From the NCBI GenBank assembly GCA_963691655.1, contig OY829329.1, positions 64,226,852 through 64,290,851 on the forward strand: a stretch of 64,000 nucleotides of DNA, in the 5' to 3' direction. Under the pieces are notes generated by a model, which was given only the letters and a program-made list of their open reading frames with translations, was not told where the DNA came from and searched no databases. Positions 1 to 9,354 of the stretch are shown here, one piece after another. This stretch comes from Toxonevra muliebris. Its lineage: Eukaryota; Arthropoda; Insecta; Diptera; Pallopteridae. The position numbers were made by a program, and so were the translations under genes. Position 1 is the stretch's first letter; each line of letters opens with the position of its first letter.

Positions 1-414
1 GCGTCTAAATTTTTTGCAGCATTCCTGTCTGGAACTTTTTGGACTTAGTACTTTGTATGTTTTCAAACCTGTATTGGCTTTAACTTTTCGCACCAAATAG
101 TCAGAGCACTGGGCTAACCGGGCAGCTTTTCTACCAGATGTGTTTGGAGATCTTTTCAATATGCTTTCTATTTTCTTGGCTTTCCCAATATCATGTGGTT
201 CTTGTTTTCTTCCCGAACCAGGTTTCCTATCGATGGTCAAATTCTCCTGAAACTGTTTTAGAATATTGGAAACAGTTTGACGGCAGACCTTCAATTCTTT
301 GTAGGACCAATTTGGATTTTTTTAAAAATTTTTGTAATAATTTTAAGACGTACTTCTTTTTCTTCACTCATTTTGATCAAACTCACAATAAATCAACATG
401 TTTGTCATTAAAAA
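1..414 (-). mobile_element. Tc1-like (DD37E) transposon, 5' remnant
   Basis: Read on the minus strand, this is the N-terminal DNA-binding part of the same transposase found more completely at 59947-61247; the two match almost base for base from 60718 to about 61130. Compared with that copy it lacks 12 bases at about 300 and has 2 extra bases near 334, which breaks the frame. It keeps a TGC sense codon at 106-108, where the other copy has TGA, so the two copies decayed independently. The left part lies outside the window. On the right the similarity stops at about 414, where a mariner and then a Harbinger-like element begin. It is non-functional. Confidence 0.85.
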
Positions 415-848
415 TATTGGGAGTATGAATGTATAAACTCGTATTTTTTTTCGTAATTTGGACATTTATTGTGAAAAAGTGATTATAAATTTATTCTTTA
501 AAGTATTGTTCATCGTTAGCCCCAAACCTTTTCCCATCTTTCTGGTAGCATACGGATTCCGCGTCGAAAGAACTCCTCATCTTTTGAGGCTATCCACGAA
601 TCGACTCATTTTTTGAGTTCTTCGAAAGAACGGAAGTGCTGTCCAGCCAGGCCATGTGTCATCGATCGGAACAAGTGGTAATCAGAAGGAGAAATGTCTG
701 GAGAATACGGCGGGTGGGGTAGCACTTCCCATTTCAGCGTTTCCAAGTATGTTTTTGCTTGCCTTGCAACATGCGGCCGAGCATTGTCGTGCTGAAGAAT
801 AACTTTGTCGTGTCTATTCTCATATTCTGGCCTCTTATCCTTTAATGC

Positions 849-1205
849 TCAGCTCAAACGCATCAATTGTAGTCGGTAGCGGTCGCCAGTGATCGTTTCA
901 TTTGGTTTCAATAGCTCATAATACACGATACTTTTCATATCCCACCAAATACACAGCATGAGCTTGGATCCATGGATGTTCGGCTTTGCCGTTGATGTTG
1001 GTGCATGTCCGGGCGGTCCCCATGATTTTTTACGCTTTGGGTTATCGTAACGCATCCACTTTTCATCGCCAGTCACAATACGATGCAGAAAACCCTTTCT
1101 TTTCTGTCGTTCAATCAGCAGTTCACATGTGAAAAATCGTCGTTCGACGTCTCTCGGCTTCAATTCGTACGGCACCCAATTTCCTTGCTTTTGAATCATT
1201 CCCAA
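849..1205 (-). pseudogene. mariner transposase, first half of catalytic domain
   Basis: This open segment is in the same frame as 1278-1532. It contains the conserved block around TGDEKW, with the first catalytic Asp, and the WWD...YYELLKPNE block. It ends at a frameshift near 850. The catalytic core continues in another frame down to about 500, with the HDNARPH and SPSDYH motifs still readable. Confidence 0.85.
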
Positions 1206-1277
1206 TGCTTTTAATCGTTTAGAAATGGTTGATTGATCAACTCCTAAAGATTCTGCAAGTTCTAGATGCGTTTGACA

Positions 1278-1532
1278 TTAATCTTCTTCGAGTAAAGCCT
1301 TCAACTCTTCATCTTCGAACTTTTTCGGGCCGCCTGAACGTTCCCTGTCTTCAACATCAAAATCACAACTTTTGAATTGGGCATACCACACCTGACACAT
1401 TCTAACGTCTATAGCACAGTCAGGATAAGCTTCTGTGAGTAAACGATGTGCTTCAGTTGCGTTTTTCTTTAAATGGAAGAAGCAAATTAAAACTTCCCGC
1501 AAATGTTGTTTTGTTGGCATGAAATTCGACAT
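1278..1532 (-). pseudogene. mariner transposase N-terminus, broken by a stop
   Basis: An 84-codon open segment from ATG at 1532 to a TAA at 1278-1280. It holds the paired helix-turn-helix region that binds the mariner inverted repeats. The same frame resumes directly after the stop and continues as the catalytic domain at 849-1205, so one nonsense codon separates the two parts. No intron is plausible here because mariner genes are intronless. Confidence 0.85.
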
Positions 1533-1706
1533 TTTCAGCTATAGTAAAACATTTTTGTAAAATTATGAAAATTTTTTGACAGATCAATTCTTATAGTATT
1601 TTTGGCGCTCTTCGAGATAGAATAGCTGTCAATGTCAAAAAATGGCGCGTATGATAGATATGAAGTTAGTCACAATTACGAGTTTATACATTCATACTCC
1701 CAATAA

Positions 1707-2266
1707 TACTAAGTTACCACTGAGCCGAAATTGCGTAGTTTCGATCATTTCCATGGTTTCAACGAAACCACGTCGAATCCGAGGAAAAAATCTAATGCAA
1801 CCCTGAATGCGTTCGCTGCTTTGCTTACAACTTAATTAATATGGAGAAATAAATATATAAAAAAAAATAAATTTGTGGATTGCGCGGGAAAAGGAGCACA
1901 TAGCCGAGGTATGGGCAGAAAAGATGGAAGAGCTGCGTAGCGCAAAAAAAAGGAAATACATATGAACAAATGGCGGAGGAGCTGCGGTAGCAGGGCTGCA
2001 TAGTAGCTGCGATTGAAGTGAAACAAGATACAATACAATTGGCGCATTCTCCTTTACACTTTTATTTCGTTTCTTTTCGTATTCAAATTTTTTCAATGTT
2101 AGCAATAATTATATTACTAGCCGGCGTTTTACAACAAAAAATAAATAATGAATTCTCAAATGAAACCATAATCGAAACCAGCTTCACATTGCAATGTGAA
2201 TGATTGCAGTTTCATTCAAAACCATTTGCCGAAACTATGTAATTTCGGCTCAGTGAGAACATAGTA
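1707..2266. mobile_element. PIF/Harbinger-like non-autonomous element, copy 1
   Basis: A 560-bp element with imperfect inverted repeats of about 45 bp; the outer part reads TACTAWGTTMYCACTGAGCC. Both ends are flanked by TAA (1704-1706 and 2267-2269), the TWA-type duplication of PIF/Harbinger. A related, longer copy at 29745-31592 also has TAA duplications, which fixes the boundaries. Several short GGTTTCG motifs lie just inside the ends. No transposase frame is readable. The superfamily is inferred from the TSD only. Confidence 0.75.
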
Positions 2267-2269
2267 TAA

Positions 2270-2744
2270 GGCTCTGCGGGAATATGTAAAATTTTCAAAA
2301 GAATGAATGAATGAGTATATTTTCCAATTTAAATCACTTATGTTTAGTTTTTTAAATTACCTTTTTGTTCTATTTGTTAATTGAATTTTTAATAACACAG
2401 TGCAACAGTAAATTTAAAATGGCAAATGGATAACTTTTCAAAGGTAATTCGGGATCGCTGACTCCGATCCTGTATTCAGATTTTTTCTATTACGTCTTGC
2501 ATCCCTGATATAAATTCCAAAACCCATAAACATTATTAAATTTTTTTATTTTACTTTGTACATGTTTCATAACTAAAAGAAAGTTGTTTATCATGTAAAT
2601 GAGGAATGAGGCAAAATTACTTAGACAACAACACTCCTCTAACATCCCTTACCTACCCTCTTGGGAGTTAAATGAAGCCACTATTTGGTATATGATTATA
2701 CCGGGTAAAGGATCGCGAAACCTATCATAGGATTTTGAGGGAAA
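2270..2744. other. Spacer, nothing recognised
   Basis: AT-rich sequence without a supported gene, RNA or repeat. A GATCGCTGACTCCGATC imperfect palindrome sits near 2451. Confidence 0.5.
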
Positions 2745-3600
2745 ATGTTCCCCATCGAAAAGTAGTTGGGGTCTGCGAAGATCAAAGTTTCCTATGTAGC
2801 TTCAACTTTTTTTTTAAGAAATTAACCCTTAAATTTTTTATTTTTTTTATAATTGTTGGAAAAAATAATAAATATTCTTCGGAAAAAATATTCTCCATCC
2901 AAAAATAATTGAAGTCATGGAAGGTCAAAACCACCTAAGTCCAAATTTTTCCTAGAAATTAATCTTTGAAAGACTAAAATTTACTTTTGTTATAATGCAT
3001 TGGATTTATCGTTGAAGAAAAAACAAATAGTTTTTAAAAAAGATATTTCAAATCAAAAAGTAGTTGGGATCACCGAAGGTCAAAATTACCTAAGTTAAAC
3101 TTTTCTTAAGAAATTACTCCTTGAAAATAAAAAATTTGTTTTTTTTTTGTTAATAGCCACGTTCAGAAGACGCCTCTGCTCCGCCACTGCTACCTGTGTG
3201 TCTTATGAATGCAAATTGATCACTTTATGATCAACAAAAATTGTATTGAACAATCGTCATTTCATTGACCGTATTATTTTTCTGATACTTTAGCTAACAT
3301 GTTGCTGAGCAGAGGTCGTTTTCTGAACACAACCAATAATTTTTTTTTGTACTGAATAACCATTTGAAAAAATAATAAACAATTTGCGGAAAAAATATTT
3401 TTCAGACAAAAATAGTTGGGGTCTTTGAAGATAAAACCTCTTTAATCCAACCTCGGAAGAAGTTCCAAAACCGAAATTTTTTTAATGAACCAACATTATT
3501 TACAATGGGGAAAATTTTTTTTGACTTTCAAAGGGTAATTTCTTAAGTAAAATTGGACCTAGGTCATTTTTACCTTCGGTGACCCTAATTGCTGTTTTTT
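2745..3600. repeat. Degenerate tandem repeat of about 150 bp with an inverted end
   Basis: A diverged unit carrying AGTAGTTGGGRTC, then CGAAGGTCAAA, CCTAAGT and CTTAAGAAATTA starts at about 2761, 2904, 3060 and 3411. The spacing is 143 and 156 bp, then 351 bp with a 168-bp MITE in between. At 3505-3595 a further unit lies in inverse orientation and pairs with the unit at 3056-3125. It looks like old satellite or foldback-element DNA; no coding potential is seen. Confidence 0.6.
3161..3328. mobile_element. MITE with 22-bp inverted repeats
   Basis: Ends read GTTCAGAAGACGCCTCTGC on the left and its near-complement on the right (GCAGAGGTCGTTTTCTGAAC). The 168-bp element interrupts the surrounding repeat array. 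No clear TSD was found, so the family is unassigned. Confidence 0.6.
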
Positions 3601-4531
3601 TTTTTTATTTGCCATTTTATTCCAAGCGTTCCGCGAAATCGAATGCCATCCGAAAGGGTTCCACGACAAAAAACAAGTCCTCTTAATACCTCTGCTCTAG
3701 ATCCGTCGACATCGTTTTTTGTTTAAGTTAAATTATTCGGAGAATTCTAGGAACTGAGGAAGAGGGCATCAGCAAACCTCGGAAGCTCATCAAAAATATA
3801 CGTTGGTTCAAAATGGTAACAATAGAGTAAAATTGTTGAAGCTTCCACGTATAGAGACATCATAATCACGGAACCATGGAATTCTCATCTAGAGAACCTG
3901 AAGCCAGAAAAGTGTGTGCTGAGGAAGTCTGAGTCATATGGTTTAGAGTCACAAAATAATAAAACCGGTTTGTTTTTGAATTTCTCAGTCTGGATCATTA
4001 TATTCACATTTCATAAAAATCGGCGAGGTGTCTTGAAATGCTTAAGTTCAGTTAGAAAATAAATTTAAATTGGTCAACTTTCATTTAAAGTTTGGTCTAT
4101 GAACAAAAATGAAATCTAATACTAAAAGAAAGTCCCTCTAACTTTTAAATAATTCATTTTGAAACCCATTCAATTATTCTAGTAAGTATATAGTAAATCA
4201 TTTTCGTTCATGAACGAAACTTGCTGGAACAAATTTGACCAGTATAATTTTCCGTTTACCATATTTCAATAAGAAATTTAGTTATTGAAATATTCAACAC
4301 TGAACGTTATTTATATGACAGATCCAAAAGATGAAACTTCTTATTTTTAATTTAGAAGACTTTGGATGATGCATGCCACAGTTACTTTTGTCATTTATCT
4401 GCAAAACATTCTTAACCCTTGAACTCCACGTAGTGTTATACAAACTCGAAAGAGACATTTCTGCAAGAAGTTAACATATATATAGTATAAGTTTTTCTCC
4501 TTCCAATCTCAAAATCTTTTCACTCTTCTCG
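3601..4531. other. Spacer downstream of the minus-strand gene at 4532-5123
   Basis: AT-rich. The right part should hold the 3' untranslated region of the gene that ends at 4532, but no AATAAA signal is evident close to the stop codon. Nothing else is recognised. Confidence 0.5.
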
Positions 4532-5123
4532 TTACCTCAATTGCCTGAAGTAGTTCTTTTTCTTGCGTGCACTTGTCAAATTCGTTAAATGATCATCCAT
4601 GAATTTGAAGCGTGACCCCACTCGAGTTTCAAAGTCATTTGGAGATCTGCGATTTAAAAGCCAATCGGGCATATCGACATCATGGGGATTTTTAAACGGG
4701 CAAACTCTACGGAATGGCTGAACAAAGTCCCGCTGATATGAGGTACTTAAAGGATATTCTTTTTTCTTGTCAACGTGTAGTAGCGAGAATCGAAAGCTAA
4801 AAATGAAGAAATAAATCGTTGCCTGAGAATTGATTTAGCGTATGTGTATAAGTATTCCTATGCCTATACGCCAAATCAACTCTCAGGCGACGAAATGTAA
4901 AAGGTTTTGATATTACTGCTGTAACTGTGGATACTCACTCATTTATGGGATACGATTGAAAATTTAATTGCTTCCTTGCAATGACTCGAGTTTTTGCTTT
5001 TTTATTTCTTCCCATTTTTATTGTATTTTCCAGACTTTCATGTGTTACCGATTTTTTGGGAGTTGTCAAATTTTCATCGTAATAAAACCAGCTTGCATCA
5101 TCCGGAGGTCTTAGAAATTTCAT
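4532..5123 (-). CDS. Two-exon gene, 149-residue protein of unknown function
   Basis: Exon 1 runs from ATG at 5121-5123 to 4939, followed by donor GTGAGT. Exon 2 runs from 4796, after acceptor TTTTTAG, to TAA at 4532-4534. The split codon GA/C joins in frame (185 + 265 nt = 150 codons with the stop). The protein is basic and has no signal peptide or membrane segment. Its middle is rich in Lys/Arg, and the second exon contains QRDFVQPFRRVCPFKNPHD, DMPDWLL, then FETRVGSRFKFMDDHL and a KKK-rich C-terminus. I do not recognise the family. Short basic proteins of this style occur among axonemal and testis proteins, but that is only a guess. The 142-nt intron contains a 77-bp mobile element; without it and one 3-bp duplication it would be 62 nt, typical of flies. 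The intact frame across the junction is the best evidence that the gene is real. Confidence 0.8.
4816..4892. mobile_element. 77-bp palindromic micro-MITE, copy 1
   Basis: Nearly all stem: TCGTTGCCTGAGAATTGATT at the left pairs with AATCAACTCTCAGGCGACG at the right around a short asymmetric centre. It is flanked by AAA on both sides (4813-4815, 4893-4895) and lies inside the small intron of the gene at 4532-5123. Related copies are at 7529 and 63597. Confidence 0.85.
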
Positions 5124-6120
5124 TTTGGTTTTCGTGAGTTTTTGGCCAAATAGTTTGTTAGATTTTGGTTTTTATAAAAGTAATAATAAAAAAAAATATA
5201 AAAAAAAAAATGTTTTATTATATTTTTGGCTTACATATAAAATAAGGTATAGCCAGTTTGACAAAAAAGGGACGGAATAATTTCAGTTTAAAGCTTTTTT
5301 GAGTTAAATTTTTATACTTGTTCTTTTAAATAATTTTCAATGGCATTTTCTTGCAATTTAATATTGTTAAAGAATTTTAACATTCAATTCAAAGTAAGGA
5401 AAAAGTTTTTTTTAAAATAGATTCAATCCTTAACGAATCTAGAGGTGAATGAATTAGTTATAAATTTGAGATATTGAAATTTTAACTGGTGAACTTCAAA
5501 ATATTTAATATTTTATTGAAATTGAGAGAAATCTAACTCAGCACCGATGAATGGGAAATTTCCAATCTTTTATAAAGTACAGAAAACTCGAATGGTTCCC
5601 ATTAAACCCATTTAGGTTAACCTTTAACGGATTGATACGGTACCCGGGTACATAAATGGCTATGTGCTATTTCTCGAAATATGGGTTTTTAATCTAGGAA
5701 ATTGCTATGAAACTGACCGTGTCGATTTCAAAATAAAATTGATACATACTTGAAAAACGTTTAATTTTTATATAAAGGTTTCCTTAACTTTTTAAAGTAA
5801 AATTAGATCGAATTGTGGGCGGATATTGTATATTAGGTACCCGGATACCTTGTCAGCCTACAGAAGGTGTTTTTTTTTATCAGCCATATAACGGTTAAGG
5901 CTGTCTAGAGATACGCTTGGGATCTCGAGGGTTAAGCACCGAATTTTTTAGTTCCGACTATTTCGATATCGAAATTTTGACTTCGACTCTGTAACCGCGT
6001 AATTTTCTAATATCGATATCTCCAGCATACATTTATTTGACTCTTATTATTATTTTTATTTTTTCAGTTGGGACGACCCGAAAATTAGGCACTGCGACCT
6101 AGAAGATCTTTACTCCCAAG
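5124..6120. other. Upstream of the 4532-5123 gene; mostly unassigned
   Basis: Probably holds the promoter of the minus-strand gene, but no convincing core-promoter motif is visible. An inverted pair, GGTACCCGGGTACATAA at 5639-5655 and its near-complement at about 5834-5850, may mark the ends of an old MITE of about 210 bp. Nothing else is seen. Confidence 0.4.
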
Positions 6121-7481
6121 CAAGGCCGTATTTAGGGGGGAGGTTTTGGGAGTTCTAACAACCCGGACCTCCCCCCCCCCCCCGAAATGTTGAAACTTTA
6201 TTCTAATTTTTGAGATTAATTGCCAATGGATGGAAAAAAAGTCAAATATAAAAAATAAATTTGAAATCTTAGTTACACTATGCGCTCAAACCCGATTTGT
6301 TTTCTTCGACATCAGGTTTGACTACGGATTCAAAAAGAGAAGGTGATACTGAGCGCTCCTGCATTCATAGTTTTTCTAGGTCAGTAACTGTTTTTGATTT
6401 AAAGTTTCGTTCGCTGAATCAGTTTGAAAAATTAATAAAAATAGAAAAAATTATCGGATCCTTGTAAAATAAGACTTGTTTGAACCCCATTTTTTTCCAC
6501 CGAAATGGCTTACTTATTGTTTTCCTTTCACTATTTATTATAGCAATTATACACCGTTTGGGAGTTGAACCCGAGGCAGCTGGGTTTCCAGTCTAGCACT
6601 CTACCATTAGGCTACCGAGATGTCCTTTTATTATTATTATTTTTTTTTCGGGTTTCACACTTTTCATATTTTTTCTTAGGTTTTTGGGATGTCTTTTATA
6701 TGTTTTGTATTCACCATAATTTGGATAGTCTAAAACTTTTCACCTCCATCTTTTGGAAAGTATTTGGAGGGGACCTACAATTTAATGCCGAGTCCGAACG
6801 GCGGAATTATGAAAAGCTGTGATTAATTTTTTATATAGTTCAAATTTTCACTTTAGATGGGGTTTTTTTATATAGTTAAAATTTGTGCATCGTATATGAT
6901 TGGATTCAACTTTATTCAATGTTTTATTTTTGTTTAAATTATTGTTTTTTAAATAGTTATATATAATCGAATTATTAGCAAAACCCATGCAGTTTTAGGA
7001 GGCAATCTTAAAATGTAATTAATTTTTTAACGCATTATTGCTCAGAGCACCACGACTAGGAAGATCTCTTTCAATGCTGTGACTTCACGAATTTAGGGAA
7101 TATAAGCCAATCTCATCCGGGTTCCTTATCATTGATAATGGCTCAAATTCCCCATTTGAAATTAGCCTATACTATTTTTGGTAATTCTTTTGAGGTTGGG
7201 TACATCATCAGAAGTGGGAAGTCAATGAGTTAATGAAATTATGTCCCTCACGATAAAAAAAAAATGCACTAGAATGCATATTGAATAATATTTATTTGAA
7301 AAAATTTAATTTGATTATTCTGGGAATTTTTGTCACTTTTGGCCATTTTTTTGAGGTTAAGATTAAAAAATCTGAAAATTTTAATTTTATGGGGCCACCA
7401 AATGAATCATCGATTTAATTTATTGTATTTAAAAATCAGTTTGATAAACATTGTTTATGAATATTTTCTTCGAATGAAAAA
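6121..7481 (-). mobile_element. hAT-like non-autonomous element, second copy, right end lost
   Basis: Starts CAAGGCCGTATTTAGGGGGG at 6121 and matches, in reverse orientation, the complete element at 30312-31376 through several blocks (6225-6500, 6985-7260, 7370-7480). A segment of about 480 bp (6500-6985) absent from the other copy holds a tRNA-like SINE relic. The right terminal repeat is missing, so this copy is truncated. No transposase frame is present. Confidence 0.75.
6555..6812. mobile_element. tRNA-derived SINE relic
   Basis: On the minus strand 6555-6628 resembles a tRNA: an A-box-like TAGCCTAATGGTAGAGTG and a B-box-like GGGTTCAACTCC. At 6773-6812 the body motif GGACCTACAATTTAATGCCG is shared with the SINEs at 23247 and 37165, but its order relative to the tRNA part differs. 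This is therefore a rearranged or composite relic rather than a clean copy. Confidence 0.5.
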
Positions 7482-7640
7482 ATCAAAACTCTAAGATCAA
7501 CCGTTTAAAAAATATTGAATTTTATGTATCGTCGCCTGAGTATTGATTTGGCGTATAATCATAGGAATACTTATACACATAAGCCAAATCAATTCTCAGG
7601 CGACGGTATGTTAAGATTTATATCTCTTTCCCGATTCTGG
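7482..7640 (+). mobile_element. DD37E Tc1-like 3'-end fragment, interrupted
   Basis: The stretch around AACTCTAAGATCAACCGTTT matches, in reverse complement, 59950-60030 of the Tc1-like element at 59947-61247. After a 77-bp insertion the match resumes at TATGTTAAGATTT and fades into the terminal repeat. This is the second remnant of that family in the window. Confidence 0.7.
7529..7605. mobile_element. 77-bp palindromic micro-MITE, copy 2
   Basis: Same family as 4816-4892 but inverted relative to it, judging from the asymmetric centre. It is flanked by GTA at 7526-7528 and 7606-7608. The host sequence (DD37E fragment) has ATA at the same place in the fuller copy, so the empty site can be reconstructed and a 3-bp duplication is supported. 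Confidence 0.87.
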
Positions 7641-9354
7641 TTTTTTCCACACAGAATTCGGTAAGTTCTTCAATTTCTGATAGCGAAACTAACGACATGG
7701 AAGTTTTTGGCAGCGATTTCCGAAAGTGTATGAATGTCCTATAAACTTAAGATGCTAGCAAAGATGCAGTAAATTAGCCAAATTTACTCTATAATAAGTT
7801 CAAAGAAATAAACTATTTGCTATTTATATTACTTCGCCAATATGTTACACTGTGGTTACATGAAGAACAAAAAAAAAAAAAAAAACAAAAAAAGAAATGA
7901 AAACGAAGTCATAAAGATGATGTGCAGCAATATGACCTGAAAACCTATTTAAAAATCAATGGTCCAGATAAATACATAAATGTTTATGTATATATACCTA
8001 CCTACACATATATACAAGTATGTACATTCCATTATATAGAATGACACGATAAATAAGAGCACGAGTTTCTATATAGAGTTGAAAGAAAATTTCATGCTTT
8101 AAGCAAATTTGCACATTCCTAAATGAAAAAGTGTAAAAACAACAATAAAAATCAAGTCACAACTGAGTGCAATTGCACTGAAAGCACACATACATGCATA
8201 CGTACATAAAGGTACATATACCTAGAGCTTAACCTAGCTGCATGACTTTATGCATGACTGCCCTCACACTCATATTCATTGCACCTACATACCTAACCTT
8301 ACCTTACCAGTGTTAGACTATGTACCTATGCGTATTATCCTGCGCTGGTGTTATTTTTAGCAGCATTTGATGAATGACGCGAAGCCTGCATATGACCAAT
8401 TCTTTTGCTGCTTTGCTGCTGCTTCTTCCTCTTCCTCTTCTTCTTCTTGTTCTTCTTCTCCTATTTGTTAGCACACAGAGAGGCACTCTTTTTTCTGCAT
8501 ACATTGCTGTTAATTGTGAAAAATTCAGTTGAATGCACGAATTAGAAATCATAGTACAAAGTGTCAGAGAAAAATGCATTGAACAAAGTAGTTAGAGAAG
8601 GAGTACATTATTCCAGTGCTACGTCAAATTACCAGATGGACGGATGCATCATGCATGCTTTCTGTTAGCTGAGTGAGAAAACAGGAGAATCTATTTATAT
8701 GGGGTGAGCTAAGGCCATAATGTTAGGCCGTTGTTTGGCTCTAGTTGTTGTTATTATGATGTTGTTGGATTTTCTGCTGTTTAGTGCGCAAAATCCAAAA
8801 ATTTTCTACTGGAAGTATGCATAAGCCGCAGTGAAAAAAGCTTTCTCGGCATTACACATTTCCCTACTGTTTTTTTTTTTGGTATTTTTGTATAAAAAAT
8901 TGTTGAGGTAGGTTAAAAACATTCGAAGTTAATATTTGAAAAGGTAAAAGCTTGACGTTGAAAAACTGTAGTGCAATTCAAGGGTTATGTGGTATCGCAA
9001 TTATTATTAACTGCTAATAGAGCATGCTTGGATTGTTATTCTGATTAATTGTACAAGTCAAAATATGTTTTGAGGTTAGCTTCTATCTAAAAGATAAAAA
9101 AAAAAACAAACACAAAATAATAAGAAAATTAGTTGGAATACTTCCTCTTCTATGTCAATGGCAAATCTCATAGAAAAAGAGTTGTCGAAAAAAAATATTT
9201 TTACGTTGGCATCTTACGGTTGCCAAGTGGCCCAGCCAGTAAATTAGCTGAAGGACCGGAAGCCAGTAAGAAATATTGGACGCCCACTGCCAACTTTTTT
9301 CATTTATTACACGCACAGCAGTTCATTAAGGTCCTAGACTGAGCTTTTTACATC
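7641..9354. other. Non-coding stretch with simple repeats
   Basis: Contains an A-run near 7868-7886, CTT/TTC-rich DNA near 8405-8460 and TATG/TACAT microsatellite-like tracts near 7980-8040. A small reading frame near 7650-7732 ends without a clear partner exon. No gene is supported. Confidence 0.5.

Larger units (their letters stand above)
417..1703 (-). mobile_element. mariner (DD34D, mauritiana-like) element, defective
   Basis: A 1287-bp element with 27-bp terminal inverted repeats starting TTGGGAGTATGAATG at 417-443 and 1677-1703, flanked by TA duplications at 415-416 and 1704-1705. The minus-strand reading frame from 1532 encodes a mariner transposase: an N-terminal helix-turn-helix (about 1532-1281), then the first catalytic Asp in TGDEKW (about 1065), the second in HDNARPH and the third in SPSDYH with 34 residues between them. 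Lesions: an in-frame TAA at 1278-1280, a frameshift near 850, a TGA at 606-608 in place of a likely Trp codon, and a frameshift near 523. The transposase is therefore dead, although the repeats are nearly perfect. Subfamily placement rests on remembered similarity to Mos1. Confidence 0.93.

Noticed and set aside
138..428. 96-residue plus-strand frame at the left edge (and its match at 60903-61166)
   Set aside because: It is the antisense of the DD37E transposase.
7650..7732. Short plus-strand frame ending FGSDFRKCMNVL
   Set aside because: Only about 27 codons with no supported start, partner exon or recognised family.
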